Part shown: one piece after another, positions 20,366 through 32,871 of the stretch | Layout of the letters: each line of letters opens with the position of its first letter | Numbering within the stretch: the stretch's first letter is position 1 | DNA from: Drosophila miranda | Taxonomy: Eukaryota > Arthropoda > Insecta > Diptera > Drosophilidae | Length of the DNA: 64,000 bases | Direction of reading: 5' to 3' | Assembly: GCF_003369915.1 (NCBI RefSeq) | Contig: NW_022881614.1 | Span: 32,130,474 to 32,194,473, forward strand | Made by a program: the position numbers and the translations under genes | Notes under the pieces: model-generated | Seen by the model: the letters and a program-made list of their open reading frames with translations, nothing else | Databases searched by the model: none | What the model was told of the DNA's origin: nothing

Positions 20366-20520
20366 ATGTTTCCTTAGGGTTTCCACTAGTGGTAGCCACA
20401 GCGCCCACGATGGATTTTACTGCACCCGGCCACATTGTGGTGGGCGAAGTAGCAGCAGCGATAGCAGCTTATCGTCGACCGCCAGCCCCAAGCTGCAAAT
20501 TGAAACGCAAACAGACTGAA
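20366..20520 (+). other. Coding-like island, unassigned
   Basis: An acceptor-like TTTCCTTAG (about 20369) is followed by two overlapping open frames. The better one contains CTRPHCGGRSSSSDSSLSS and SPKLQIETQTD and stops just before the DINE at 20521. It could be the last exon of a host gene or a chance frame; no homologue is recognised. Confidence 0.25.
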
Positions 20521-21540
20521 ACGAGGGGGAACGTTGTGAGTTGCAGCGGACACCGCAACTCTACAGTTATACCCGATACTAAGTCAGTATGGCCCTCCTC
20601 CGGCAGACGCCGCTAATATTGAACGACACGACAAAGAGTGCGTGCGAGAGAGACAGAAAATCAGTCTGAGCGTGACGTCGGGGGCTGCGTAGCCAGTGCA
20701 AACTGATTTGTTCCTTTTGGCTATAAAAATGATCTGATCTGATCCAGATTCAGCAATCTGATAGATATGGTCATTATCTATGATTCTGCGTTTTTAGTTT
20801 TCTCGAATCTGCAATATTGTGGATGAAACAGATTTTCGTCCTTTGTGGGGGCGGAAGGGGGTGGGGCGAAATTCTGAGATATACGTTTTATAGTGACATC
20901 TTAAAGGAGTGTGTGTACCAAATTTGGTTACTCTAGCCTTAATAGTCTCTGAGGTTTGTGGATGCCTCAGATTTTCGACCTTTGCGGGGGCGGAAGGGGG
21001 TGTGGCGAAATTTTGACACAAAATGGTCAAGGTCCGATATCACAGGAGTGTGGATACCAAATTTGGTTGCTCTGGCTCTTATAGGTTCTGAGATCCTTGA
21101 ACTCATATTTTGCAATTGGCAAAACCGACCATGAATCCTGTGTGTTAGAGAGAGACAGAGCGAGAAAGAATGAAATTGTTTTCTTGATTCTGGCTATAAT
21201 AATTATACGATCTGGTTCAGATTTTGCACTCTAGAAGATATAGTCATCTTCGACGATTCTGCGTTTTTAGTTTTCTCGTATCGTCGAAATTGTGGATGCC
21301 ACAGATTTTCTCTCGCTCTTATAGTCTTTGAGCACTAGGCGCTGAAGGGGACGGACAGACGGACAGACGGGCGGACGGACAGACGGACAGACAGACATGG
21401 CTCAATCGACTCGGCTATTGATGCTGATCAAGAATATATATACTTTATGGGGTCGGAAACGATTCCTTCTGGACGTTACACACATCCACTTTTACCACAA
21501 ATCTAATATACCCCAATACTCATTTTGACTATCGGGTATA
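20521..21540 (-). mobile_element. INE-1/DINE-1-like Helitron relic, near full length
   Basis: It runs from ACGAGGGGGAACG to the hairpin ending ATCGGGTATA with all internal blocks, including the AGACGGAC microsatellite (about 21350-21395). The right end lies 46 bp from the stop codon of the mucin-like gene, so it occupies that gene's 3' untranslated region or flank. Confidence 0.88.
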
Positions 21541-21586
21541 AAAATGACCTCGAACCCACTCTCTCTCAATATTTAATCTGGACAAG

Positions 21587-22219
21587 TTACTTTCGTCCAC
21601 ATCCCCCGTTCCGATAGCCGTAATCCCTCTGATCTCTCAGATAGCATCTCTCAACCGGCTCGTTCAAGATCCATGGATTTTTGGTGGTGGAAGTAGGTCG
21701 ATTGCTGATTGTGGGTGGTGCGTATGGTGGTATATAAGTCGGAGGATGTGCTTCTGAAGTCGTTGTTGTTTTGGGAGCTTCTGTTGTCGTTGTGGTTTTG
21801 GGAGCTTCTGTTGTCGTTGTGGTTCTGGGAGCTTCTGTTGTCGTTGTGGTTCTGGGAGCTTCTGTTGTCGTTGTTGTGATCTGATCATTTTTTGTGATTG
21901 AAGGTTCTTCTGCGGATCCTGCACTCATAGCATTTTCAGTGGATGCTGGAGTCGCAGCTTCTTCTGGGGATCCTGCACTCGTAGCTTCTTCTGTGGGTGC
22001 TGCAGTCGTATCATCTCCTGTAGGACTGGGCGTCGTAGGTTCTTCTGTGACTACTCCAGTCGTACCTCCTTCAGTGGGGCGTGGAAAATCCACTGGGAAC
22101 TCGGGCCTTATATCCTGTGCATGAGCACCAACTAAGAGCACCAGCAGAAGCCCAGCGAAACCGGAAATGTAAGCGTCAACTGCATTTGAGCGCGATGTGT
22201 TGTCGTAAGCTGATTGCAT
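21587..22219 (-). CDS. Secreted Thr-rich mucin-like protein
   Basis: This single-exon frame has 210 codons. A hydrophobic signal segment (ISGFAGLLLVLLVGAHA, about residues 18-34) is followed by a Pro/Thr/Glu-rich linker and four consecutive copies of a nine-residue TTTTTEAP(R/K)-type repeat, expected to be heavily O-glycosylated. The C-terminal tail NPWILNEPVERCYLRDQRD contains two Cys and may be a small folded unit. This fits an extracellular mucin-like or peritrophic/cuticle-associated protein. The repeat number is likely to vary between strains. A second ATG-less frame opposite it is a shadow. The function is inferred from composition only. Confidence 0.7.
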   Translation of the reverse strand: MQSAYDNTSRSNAVDAYISGFAGLLLVLLVGAHAQDIRPEFPVDFPRPTEGGTTGVVTEEPTTPSPTGDDTTAAPTEEATSAGSPEEAATPASTENAMSAGSAEEPSITKNDQITTTTTEAPRTTTTTEAPRTTTTTEAPKTTTTTEAPKTTTTSEAHPPTYIPPYAPPTISNRPTSTTKNPWILNEPVERCYLRDQRDYGYRNGGCGRK

Positions 22220-22600
22220 TCAACTGAAACTGATCGTCAGACCCTCTGAGCTAAGGTAGTTTCAGTCGGAGCTTGCTTGGCCCTCCGTAATGAGTAGACA
22301 ACAGCGAAAATTACGAGTGCTGAGGGCAGCTCGAGTCGCTGATAAGAGAACACTGCCAGGCGCAACGGGCAATTAGGATGACAAGCACTTTGACCCATTT
22401 AATGAAACTTGAATGCTTATTGAATGCCACTTGTATAGAACGGATGTGATTCAGAAGTACCTCACACGTGGGTGGTATCTGGTGACGCATGTCACGCATC
22501 TATTTCTTTCAGTGTAGCCTGGCAATTGCTTATCAGAACTTGAGGTGAAATTGACAATTGTGAAGCGCACAAATTGCTTGCGGGTGGCTGACCCCGCGTG
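22220..22600. other. Intergenic; no gene recognised
   Basis: This is host sequence between the mucin-like gene and the left edge of the I-clade LINE. The last bases include the first copy of the LINE target duplication (22601-22613). Confidence 0.5.
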
Positions 22601-22877
22601 CGCAACCCACCTTTTTTTTTAGGGTTTAAGTTACCAAGCTACCCGTGAGTAGCGTGGGATTATTTGGCCGCCCGCCTTTTGAAGGTGGAAATTGCCAAGT
22701 CAAAGAATAGAAGATGTTGGAGTACTGTTTATAGCTTTACATCAATTTCGTCGATGAAGTCAATTAGTGTTTGGTACGCGCTGATGTTTTCTTTTTCAAA
22801 GAATTTGTAAATATCATTATATTTTCTTAGAGATGGGAAGTTTTGCCTTGTTGTGTTGTACTTTGTACAATTGAAAA

Positions 22878-23535
22878 TTAATGCGAGGCGTTATCGATAC
22901 TATCGCATGTATCACATATGTTACTAGGAACTACATGCATTTTGGCGAGAGTGTGCCTATCGAATGCGTTACCACTAAGCAGTCTGTTGATTCTTTTAGC
23001 GTCAATGGCTTTAAGCTTAGTTTTATTTAGGAACCACGGCTTGGATGATGTTGAGTGGAAAAGCGAGCAGTAACCTCGGTTCTTGATACTAGCAAACTCG
23101 CCGTATTCTCTCTCCCATTCTGCTTTTAAGATTCTGTGTATTTCGCACATAGCGTCTTTAAGGTTCCATTTAACCACTGTGTATTTTCCTCGTCTGTGGT
23201 CTTCTTTGGCTGCTGCGTCAACTGAAGTGTTCTGAGGGATGTTAGCGTGTCCGGGAATGTAGTGAACCTCTACAATTCTTAGATGTGGATTTTGTTGGAT
23301 CTTTTCTCTGATTTTGTGGGCGATAGAGTTATCCTGAATGTTCTTCGCCAGAATGAGGGCCCCGTCTCTGCTGTCTGTCAGGAGCGCGACACGAGGAAAA
23401 CTGTACAAAATAGCATGGTCTAATGCCTTCTCGATAGCAAGGAGCTCGGCGGACAACGAGGAAAGGGTTTTGTGCGTGTAATAGCTATCTAAAAAAGCTG
23501 TCCTATCGTGCAGGAAAGCGGCGCTGGAATGCCCA
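22878..23535 (-). pseudogene. I-clade LINE ORF2, RNase H and C-terminal part
   Basis: The frame has the RNase H residues in order: TDGSV (just upstream, behind an in-frame TAA), SAELLAIEKAL, LLTDSRDGA and DAAAKE. After it come a linker and CDTCDSIDNASH, a Cys/His motif typical of the C-terminus of these ORF2 proteins. An RNase H domain after reverse transcriptase is the basis for choosing the I clade over jockey. Confidence 0.8.
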
Positions 23536-23555
23536 TCTGCGACTGACCCATCCGT

Positions 23556-24952
23556 TTAATAGATTTCAAAACCACCCTTTGTCAGCTGATCCTTCTTTTC
23601 CCCGTGGAGCAGCATGATACCTGCCTGGTCTATAGCGTGCTTGTTGGGTGCAGAACCCTTGAAAAATTCTAAGTCGGAGCTAATTTTAGTGCAAAACGAA
23701 GCTGTGTTCTCGAAAACCTCAACTCTATCTATTATGCTGCCAAACTCCCGATATGCCTTAGCGTAGCCCGTGTTTAAATCCCTATTTGCTGACACTGTTT
23801 CACTTGCTGGGAGATTAAATGCAAACACCTTAACCAACTCTTTCGCCGCCAGGAATCTCATCCTGTAGTCCGGGGGAAGTTCTCCTGCCATGTGATATAT
23901 GATAGGAACGGGAGTGCAGATTATCAGACCCAGCGACTTTCTGAGGTGATGGTTGCAGTGGGATTTGATTTTGGCCGAGGCAGATTTGGACAGGTTGCAG
24001 AATGATGAGCACGCGTACTCTAGCCTACTTCTGACAAATGCCTTGTAAAATATAAGCCCTTTTTTGGGGCTGATACCATAGTGACACCCACTGAGTAATC
24101 TGAGAAACGCACAGTTTCTGTTCGATTCCGAGATGGCCAGATCAATGTGACCAGAGGCTGAGTTGTTTGCTGAGATAGTCCTGCCTAGGTATTTGATCTG
24201 CTCTACTTGTCTGATCTCAACTCCTTGATGCGAGACATTTAGCGCAGCTCTACTAATGTTGAAGTAAATCACTTTAGACTTCACCGGATTGAATGACAGG
24301 TTTAGCCTATTGCATTTTTCTTCGAACTTATCTATACTGTCTGCCAGCACCCCCTTCGCAATGGATACGTCTTTATGAAAACAAACTATGAAAAAGTCAT
24401 CAGCATACTGAAACAGTAAGCAGTTATGACTGTTAATATCATGTAGTTCGGCTGTGTAAAGGTTAAAAAGGGTTGGGCTGAGACAGCTACCCTGGCTAAC
24501 ACCTCTGTTCACCTCTACCTCGCTTTTGCCCTTTATGAGAATTTGTCTGTTAAGGAAGCTGGAGATCCAAGCCGTGAGGCTTGTATTGAACCGCATATCC
24601 CTCATCCTGTGCTCGAGTGTGTCCACTCTTACGCAGTCGAACGCTCTTTGCAAATCTAGGCAAGCTGCGACAACCTGACAACCCCTCGCCTTCAGCGCCA
24701 GAACTTTGTTGATAAGGTCGTTGATGCAAAGAGCCGTGGACCTGTTTCTCCTGAAGGCATAGGACCCGGCAGCAGGTCACAGTTTGCTATGTGATTGTCC
24801 AACTTCAACTTTATCAACCCCCTATGGATTTAAACAGCGTGTTAATCAAACAAATCGGCCTATGGTTTTGGAAGGAAGTAGGGTCTGCATTCTTCTTGGG
24901 GATGGGTACCACTTTTATCCTGCGCCAGACTTCAGGGATGACGCCACTCAGC
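23556..24952 (-). pseudogene. I-clade LINE ORF2, reverse transcriptase C-terminal two thirds
   Basis: The intact frame 24653-23556 (365 codons) contains LQRAFDCVRVDTLEHRM, RGVSQGSCLSPTLFNLYTAE and the catalytic FQYADDFFIV, then thumb-like sequence. Upstream (24952-24660) the finger motif KVVPIPKKNADP and NHRPICLIN are readable but in other frames, so at least one indel lies near 24780-24830. The right end is cut by the copia insertion. Confidence 0.8.
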
Positions 24953-24957
24953 CATAC

Positions 24958-25222
24958 TGTTGGAATACGCCTATTCCCACATTCAAATAATAACATTAAA
25001 TACTATTAAATAATACTATCGATATATTAAGTATTATTATGTAAAGTTAGTCTGGTCACACTTGAAGTGTCCACTTCCTCTTTCTTTTGTGTGATCTCGA
25101 ATTGAGTGTGTGGACCGGTGTTGCAGCAAAAAGTAATCAAGAAATACATAAATAATCTTTAAAGAAAAATATAACTTGGTACTGTCATTCGTTTACTAAT
25201 TGTCATAGCTAGTTATCCAATA
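24958..25222 (+). repeat. copia-type LTR 1 (5' outer)
   Basis: It appears identical to LTR 2 over the diagnostic sites (ATCGATATATT; CATAGCTAGTT). The primer site GGTTATGGGCCCAGTCC follows at 25223-25239; it is the copia-type site, primed by an internal piece of initiator tRNA-Met. Confidence 0.93.
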
Positions 25223-25342
25223 GGTTATGGGCCCAGTCCACGCCAATTTAAATAAATTAAATTAATAACAAATAGTTGTAAAATTAGTTCCGCGTGCGTT
25301 CTTGTATAGTTTTTTTTTTTTGTAGTTTGTGTGTGTAAGAAA

Positions 25343-25891
25343 ATGGAAAGAAATAAGAAACATATTAAGCCTTTTTGTGGCGAGAAATATTCTATATGGA
25401 AATTTAGAATCAGAGCTTTGTTTGCTGAATTAGAGGTGCTCCAAGTAGTCGATAACATAATGCCTAACGCAGTAGATGATAATTGGAAAAAGGCAGAGCG
25501 ATGTGCGAAGAGCATTTTAATTCAATATTTAGGCGACGCATTTCCAAACTTCGCGGCAGGCGACATTTCGGCACGTAATATTCTGAAGAATTTAGACGCC
25601 ATATATGAGCGTAGAAGCCTTGCGTCGCAATTAGCTGCACGTAAACGTTTAATAACACTCAAAGTCTCAAGTGAAATGACACTTTCGAGTCATTTTGTTA
25701 TTTTTGATGAAACAGTGAGTGAGTTGTTAGGGGCGGGCGCTAAAATGGATGAGATGGACAAAGTGGCACATTTGCTGCAGACTCTACCTTCAACCTATAA
25801 TGGTGTCATCACGGCAATCGAAACTTTGTCGGATGAAACTCTATTATTAGCGTTTGTAAAAATAAATTGTTCGACTACGAGACCAAATTAA
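25343..25891 (+). pseudogene. copia-type gag, N-terminal frame (copy 1)
   Basis: Starting at the ATG after GTGTAAGAAA, the frame encodes FCGEKYSIWKFRIRALF, LASQLAARKRLITLKVS and LLQTLPSTYNGVITAIETL, the gag core of copia-type elements. It then loses frame at 25860-25891. The continuation lies in the overlapping next frame. The same break is present in copy 2, so it predates the duplication. Confidence 0.85.
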
Positions 25892-27165
25892 GAAATGAAA
25901 GTACTGATACAAGTAGTAAAGTCATGAAGGCAGTTGTAAGAAATAATAACAATTTTAATAATCGTAAAACGTTTGGATCTAGAAACACACGGCAAAAGAT
26001 ATTATTTAAGGGAAAAGCTAGAAGTAACATTAAATGCCATCACTGTGGCAAAGAAGGGCACATGAAAAAAGACTGTTACCAGTTTATAAGGTTAAATCAA
26101 AATAAAGAAAATTATAAACATAATAAACAAGCTAAGCTTGCAGCATCGGGCCACGGGTTCGCATTTATGATGCGGAAAATGACAAAGAGTGATCAAATAA
26201 ATAATGAACTCGGTTTTATACTCGATTCTGGTGCAACGGATCATTTGATCAATGATGACTCGCTGTACGCCGATTGCATCGAATTGGAGCAGCCAATTAA
26301 AATCGCTGTGGCAAAAGAAGGCGAGTTTTTATATGCCACTAAGCGTGGAATTGTGCGGCTGCACAATGGACACAATATCACACTGGAGGATGTGCTATAC
26401 TGCAAGGAGGCAGCAGGAAACCTCATGTCTGTCAAGCGTCTGCAACAGGCAGGGATGTCAATTAAGTTTGACTGGGGTGGTGCCTCCATATCAAAAAATG
26501 GAGTAATTGTTGTTAAATATACAGGTATGTTGGATATATCTGTAGTCAAATTCCAAGCATACAGTGTAGATGCTAGGAACAAAAATAATTATCGATTATG
26601 GCATGAGAGGTTGGGGCATATAAGCAATGCAAAATTGCTTGAAATAAAGAATAATAATTTATTTAATGACAGTAATCTTCTTGTTACTTTAAAAATATCA
26701 GATGAAGTTTGTGAGTCATGTTTAAATGGGAAACAGGCTAGGTTGCCATTTAAGCAATCTAAAGATAAAAGTTATATAAAACGACCCTTGTTTGTAATAC
26801 ATTCAGATGTATGTGGCCCCATTAAACCAGTTACACTAGACGATAAAAATTATTTTGTGATCTTCGTAGATCAATTTACACATTGTGTAACCTATTTGTT
26901 AAAATATAAATCAGATGTATTCAATGTATTTAAAGATTTTTTAGCAAAGAGCGAGGCTCATTTTAATTTCAAGATTGTCAATTTTTACATTGACAACGGT
27001 AGAGAATACCTGTCGAATGAAATGCGTGAGTTCTGCGTTAATAAAGGAATAAGTTATCATTTGACAGTGCCACATACACCTCAGTTGCATGGTGTTTCGG
27101 AGCGAATGATAAGAACCAAATTAAAAAAGGTAAATTTGATGAAAAATCATTCAAAGCTATCTTGA
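25867..27165 (+). pseudogene. copia-type gag zinc knuckle, protease and integrase (copy 1)
   Basis: In order, this 432-codon frame holds the zinc knuckle CHHCGKEGHMKKDC, protease active site ILDSGATDHL, integrase zinc-binding part (LWHERLGHISNAK; CESCLNGKQ), and core residues in HSDVCGPI, FYIDNGREYLS and VSERMIRT. A deletion then removes the rest of the integrase core and the frame shifts to 27162-27473, which continues as ILIGYEQNGLKLWDV-like sequence. Confidence 0.88.
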
Positions 27166-27763
27166 TAGGGTATGAACAAAATGGACTCAAATTGTGGGAT
27201 GTCATTAAAGGAAAAGTTATTGTTGCAAGAGATGTTGTAGACGAGACTAATATGCTTTATTCTAGAGAAGTAAAATTTGAAACAGATTTCCCGAAAGAGA
27301 GTAAGGAAAGAAGTCAACAAGAATTCCTGAATGAGAGTAAGGAATCTGATCAGCTTAATTTCCCGGATGATAGTACGGAATGTGGAATCCTGAATGAGAG
27401 TAAGGAATGTGATCAGTTTTATTTCCCGAATGATAGTACGGAATGTGGAATCCTGAATGAGAGTAAGGAATGAGATCAGTTTAATTTCCCGAATGAAAGT
27501 ACGGAATGTGAAATCCTGAATGAAAGTAAGGAATGCGAAAAGCTGAATTTTCCGAATGAAAGTAGGAAAAGAAAAACTGATTTCCTGAATGATAGTATGG
27601 AATTATATATCCCGAATGAGAGTAAGGATTGTGAAAAAGCTGATCAGCCAGATAATTGTGGTGAAGAAAATAAGGATACTAATATAATTAGTAGAAAAAG
27701 TGAGAGGTTAAAGTCTAAGCCGAAGGTGTCTTATAAAGAACATGATAAAAGCTTTAACAAATT
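27162..27763 (+). pseudogene. copia-type integrase tail with short tandem peptide repeats (copy 1)
   Basis: The frame continues the integrase C-terminus and then enters degenerate repeats of a 12-18 residue unit (NESKECDQFYFPNDSTEC and relatives). An in-frame TGA lies at 27471. Copia-type elements normally carry such Asn/Ser/Glu-rich repeats between integrase and reverse transcriptase. Confidence 0.75.
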
Positions 27764-28135
27764 TGTTCGGAGCAGAACCCAGCCGATTAGCTGCTTGCCA
27801 AATAGCACCTAATTCTTGGCCCTCAGCCGCTTATTTTGTTTGTTACTTATGTCTATGTCACTCATTTGTTTGTTAAAGCTTTGCGCTTGCTTGCCCTGCT
27901 AAACGCTCTCTGCCAGCTCGCTCTTCGCTATCTCCGCTTTGCGTCTGCCTACCGACGTCGGCCGAGCGAAGCTGCGCTTAGCGATCGGAGCGGCAATGTA
28001 AAGGGCAGGCAAGCCACACTTGCAATTTGGATGTCACGCATTAAAGAACATATCGTAATTTTATTTCTGCGCCGAGTTTTATTTAATTCGAAATAATTAG
28101 TCGGCCGATTGGGGATAAAAAACATTATCTCCACA
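27764..28135 (+). repeat. Solo BEL LTR inside copia copy 1, target duplication AAATT
   Basis: This 372-bp LTR matches 4653-5024 and is flanked by AAATT at 27759-27763 and 28136-28140. No BEL interior remains, so it arose by LTR-LTR recombination. It splits the copia pol frame between the integrase tail and the reverse transcriptase. Confidence 0.95.
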
Positions 28136-28159
28136 AAATTTATATTAAATGCCCATTAA

Positions 28160-29719
28160 ATGTTTGATGAAGTTCCAAATTCTTTTGATGAAATAAATTT
28201 TAGGAATGATAAATCTGATTGGGAGGAGGCAATAAATACAGAGTTAAATGCCCATGAAATTAATAACACCTGGACAATTATAAAGAAGCCAGAAAACAAA
28301 TATATTGTAGACAGTATATGGGTATTTTCCATTAAATATAATGAACTAGGAGTCCCAATAAAATACAAAGCTAGACTGGTTGCAAGAGGATTTACTCAAA
28401 AGTACCAAGTAGACTATGAAGAAAAATTTGCTCCCTATGCTAGAATTGCCAGTTTTAGGATCGTACTATCATTGGCAGTCCAGTTTAATTTGAAAGTCCA
28501 TCAGATGGATGTTAAAACAGCTTTCCTCAATGGTACATTAAGTGAGGAGATATATATGCGGCCTCCTCAGGGCGTATCATGCGGTGCTGGGCATGTATGC
28601 AAACTGAACAAAGCCATTTATGGGCTCAAACAAGCAGCTAGATGCTGGTTTCAAGTATTTGAGCAAGCATTGAAAGAATTCGATTTTGTAAACTCTCCCG
28701 TGGATCGTTGCATATATATTCTTGATAGAGGTGACATAAAGAAAAACATATATGTATTATTATATGTTGATGATGTAGTAATAGCGACAAGGGATATGGA
28801 TAGAATGAATAATTTCAAAAAGTATTTAAGCGAAAGATTTAGAATGACTGACTTAAATGAGATAAAACATTTTATCGGTATCAGAGTAGAAATGTTTGAA
28901 GACAAAATATATTTGAGTCAAGCTGCATATGTAAAAAGAATTTTAAATAAATTTAACATGGATAGTTGCAATTTAGTCAGTACTCCATTACTATATAAAC
29001 TAAATTATGAGTTACTTATCTCAGATGAAGACTGCAATGCTCCATGTCGTAACCTTATTGGCTGTTTAATGTACATAATGCTGTGTACACGACCAGATTT
29101 AGCTGCCGCTGTAAATATCTTGAGTAGATATAGTAGCAAGAACAATGCTGAGTTATGGCAATGTTTAAAAAGGGTTATTAGATATTTAAAGGGAACTATT
29201 GATAGGAAGCTTATATTTAAAAAGAATACATCATTTGAAAATACATTAGTTGGCTCTGTAGACTCCGATTGGGGTAGTAATGAGATTGATAGAAAAAGTA
29301 CAACGGGTTATTTGTTTAAAATGTTCGATTCCAATTTAATTTGTTGGAATACAAAAAGACAGAATTCAGTGGCAGCTTCATCAACTGAAGCTGAATATAT
29401 GGCCCTATTTGAAGCTGTAAGAGAAGCTTTATGGCTAAAGTCTCTTCTAAATAGTATTAATCTTAAACTCGACAAACCCATTAAAATTTATGAAGACAAC
29501 CAAGGCTGTATTAGCATTGCAAATAATCCCTCATGTCATAAAAGAGCAAAGCATATTGATATAAAATATCATTTTTCAAGAGAACAGATAGAAACTAATG
29601 AGATTTCTCTTGAGTATATTAATACAGACAACCAACTTGCTGACATCTTCACGAAGCCACTACCTGCTGGAAGATTTGCGGAACTGCGGAACAATTTAGG
29701 ACTACTACAAGAAGAATGA
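28160..29719 (+). pseudogene. copia-type reverse transcriptase and RNase H (copy 1)
   Basis: The frame has 519 codons and no internal stop. It contains KARLVARGFTQKYQVDYEE, HQMDVKTAFLNGTL and the catalytic LLYVDDVVIA, then RNase H residues in VDSDWGSNEIDRKSTTGY, STEAEYMAL, EDNQGCISIANN and HIDIKYHFSR. It is cut off from gag and integrase by the solo LTR, so it could be expressed only from a separate start. Confidence 0.88.
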
Positions 29720-30053
29720 TTCCAGTTTAAGGAAAACATGAACATGATGCTTTATTAACAAATTTATTACATTAATTCATATTTAATTTTTTTTTATTTT
29801 TTTTTTGTTTTTGATTCGAACCAAAAGAACCAATGAATTGTTAAAGTAATTTAATTTTATGTTAATCTAATTTTAAAGTGATCTGATCGGGTTTTTCTGG
29901 GTTTTCCCCGTATCCTTAGAGCAAATGCTAGATCACATAACACTTCCCAGAATGCACACCAACCACATTAGAATAACAATTGAATGTTACCTTTTTGATT
30001 TAATGATGAAAACATTTTTTTTTTGTATGATTTTGATGATTAATGTTATTTTT

Positions 30054-30062
30054 GAGGGGGGC
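30054..30062 (+). other. Polypurine tract before copia LTR 2
   Basis: The G-rich run GAGGGGGGC directly precedes the LTR at 30064. The same tract occurs before LTR 3 (about 35162-35170). Confidence 0.75.
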
Positions 30063-30063
30063 G

Positions 30064-30328
30064 TGTTGGAATACGCCTATTCCCACATTCAAATAATAAC
30101 ATTAAATACTATTAAATAATACTATCGATATATTAAGTATTATTATGTAAAGTTAGTCTGGTCACACTTGAAGTGTCCACTTCCTCTTTCTTTTGTGTGA
30201 TCTCGAATTGAGTGTGTGGACCGGTGTTGCAGCAAAAAGTAATCAAGAAATACATAAATAATCTTTAAAGAAAAATATAACTTGGTACTGTCATTCGTTT
30301 ACTAATTGTCATAGCTAGTTATCCAATA
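30064..30328 (+). repeat. copia-type LTR 2 (shared central LTR)
   Basis: It serves as 3' LTR of copy 1 and 5' LTR of copy 2. A copia-type primer site follows at 30329-30345. Confidence 0.95.
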
Positions 30329-30450
30329 GGTTATGGGCCCAGTCCACGCCAATTTAAATAAATTAAATTAATAACAAATAGTTGTAAAATTAGTTCCGCG
30401 TGCGTTCTTGTATAGTTTTTTTTTTTTTTGTAGTTTGTGTGTGTAAGAAA

Positions 30451-30999
30451 ATGGAAAGAAATAAGCAACATATTAAGTCTTTTTGTGGCGAGAAATATTC
30501 TATATGGAAATTTAGAATCAGAGCTTTGTTTGCTGAATTAGAGGTGCTCCAAGTAGTCGATAACATAATGCCTAACGAAGTAGATGATAATTGGAAAAAG
30601 GCAGAGCGATGTGCGAAGAGCATTTTAATTCAATATTTAGGCGACGCATTTCCAAACTTCGCGGCAGGTGACATTTCGGCACGTGATATTCTGAAGAATT
30701 TAGACGCCATATATGTGCGTAGAAGCCTTGCGTCGCAATTAGCTGCACGTAAACGTTTAATAACACTCAAAGTCTCAAGTGAAATGACACTTTCGAGTCA
30801 TTTTGTTATTTTTGATGAAACAGTGAGTGAGTTGTTAGGGGCGGGCGCTAAAATGGATGAGATGGACAAAGTGGCACATTTGCTGCAGACTCTACCTTCA
30901 ACCTATAATGGTGTCATCACGGCAATCGAAACTTTGTCGGATGAAACTCTATTATTAGCGTTTGTAAAAATAAATTGTTCGACTACGAGACCAAATTAA
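30451..30999 (+). pseudogene. copia-type gag, N-terminal frame (copy 2)
   Basis: It has the same structure as the copy 1 gag, with a few substitutions (for example QHIKSF for KHIKPF) and the same frame break near 30970-30999. Confidence 0.85.
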
Positions 31000-32246
31000 G
31001 AAATGAAAGTACTGATACAAGTAGTAAAGTCATGAAGGCAGTTGTAAGAAATAATATCAATTTTAATAATCGTAAAACGTTTGGATCTAGAAACACACGG
31101 CAAAAGATATTATTTAAGGGAAAAGCTAGAAGTAACATTAAATGCCATCACTGTGGCAAAGAAGGGCACATGAAAAAAGACTGTTACCAGTTTATAAGGT
31201 TAAATCAAAATAAAGAAAATTATAAACATAATAAACAAGCTCAGCTTGCAGCATCGGGCCACGGGTTCGCATTTATGATGCGGAAAATGACAAAGAGTGA
31301 TCAAATAAATAATGAACTCGGTTTTATACTCGATTCTGGTGCAACGGATCATTTGATCAATGATGACTCGCTGTACGCCGATTGCATCGAATTGGAGCAG
31401 CCAATTAAAATCGCTGTGGCAAAAGAAGGCGAGTTTTTATATGCCACTAAGCGTGGAATTGTGCGGCTGCACAATGGACACAATATCACACTGGAGGATG
31501 TGCTATACTGCAAGGAGGCAGCAGGAAACCTCATGTCTGTCAAGCGTCTGCAACAGGCAGGGATGTCAATTAAGTTTGACTGTGGTGGTGCCTCCATATC
31601 AAAAAATGGAGTAATTGTTGTTAAATATACAGGTATGTTGGATATACCTGTAGTCAAATTCCAAGCATACAGTGTAGATGCTAGGAACAAAAATAATTAT
31701 CGATTATGGCATGAGAGGTTGGGGCATATAAGCAATGCAAAATTGCTTGAAATAAAGAATAATAATTTATTTAATGACAGTAATCTTCTTGTTACTTTAA
31801 AAATATCAGATGAAGTTTGTGAGTCATGTTTAAATGGGAAACAGGCTAGGTTGCCATTTAAGCAATCTAAAGATAAAAGTTATATAAAACGACCCTTGTT
31901 TGTAATACATTCAGATGTATGTGGCCCCATTAAACCAGTTACACTAGACGATAAAAATTATTTTGTGATCTTCGTAGATCAATTTACACATTGTGTAACC
32001 TATTTGTTAAAATATAAATCAGATGTATTCAATGTATTTAAAGATTTTTTAGCAAAGAGCGAGGCTCATTTTAATTTCAAGATTGTCAATTTTTACATTG
32101 ACAACGGTAGAGAATACCTGTCGAATGAAATGCGTGAGTTCTGCGTTAATAAAGGAATAAGTTATCATTTGACAGTGCCACATACACCTCAGTTGCATGG
32201 TGTTTCGGAGCGAATGATAAGAACCAAATTAAAAAAGGTAAATTAG
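30975..32246 (+). pseudogene. copia-type gag zinc knuckle, protease and integrase (copy 2)
   Basis: The same motifs as copy 1 appear in the same order. The frame ends nine codons earlier because a TAG occurs at 32244, where copy 1 reads on. The integrase core deletion after the VSERMIRT motif is shared. Confidence 0.87.
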
Positions 32247-32269
32247 ATGAAAAATCATTCAAAGCTATC

Positions 32270-32871
32270 TTGATAGGGTATGAACAAAATGGACTCAAAT
32301 TGTGGGATGTCATTAAAGGAAAAGTTATTGTTGCAAGAGATGTTGTAGACGAGACTAATATGCTTTATTCTAGAGAAGTAAAATTTGAAACAGATTTCCC
32401 GAAAGAGAGTAAGGAAAGAAGTCAACAAGAATTCCTGAATGAGAGTAAGGAATCTGATCAGCTTAATTTCCCGGATGATAGTACGGAATGTGGAATCCTG
32501 AATGAGAGTAAGGAATGTGATCAGTTTTATTTCCCGAATGATAGTACGGAATGTGGAATCCTGAATGAGAGTAAGGAATGAGATCAGTTTAATTTCCCGA
32601 ATGAAAGTACGGAATGTGAAATCCTGAATGAAAGTAAGGAATGCGAAAAGCTGAATTTTCCGAATGAAAGTAGGAAAAGAAAAACTGATTTCCTGAATGA
32701 TAGTATGGAATTATATATCCCGAATGAGAGTAAGGATTGTGAAAAAGCTGATCAGCCAGATAATTGTCGTGAAGAAAATAAGGATACTAATATAATTAGT
32801 AGAAAAAGTGAGAGGTTAAAGTCTAAGCCGAAGGTGTCTTATAAAGAACATGATAAAAGCTTTAACAAATT
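32270..32871 (+). pseudogene. copia-type integrase tail with peptide repeats (copy 2)
   Basis: This duplicates the copy 1 region including the in-frame TGA (32579). It differs by isolated substitutions, such as CREEN for CGEEN in the downstream frame. Confidence 0.75.
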
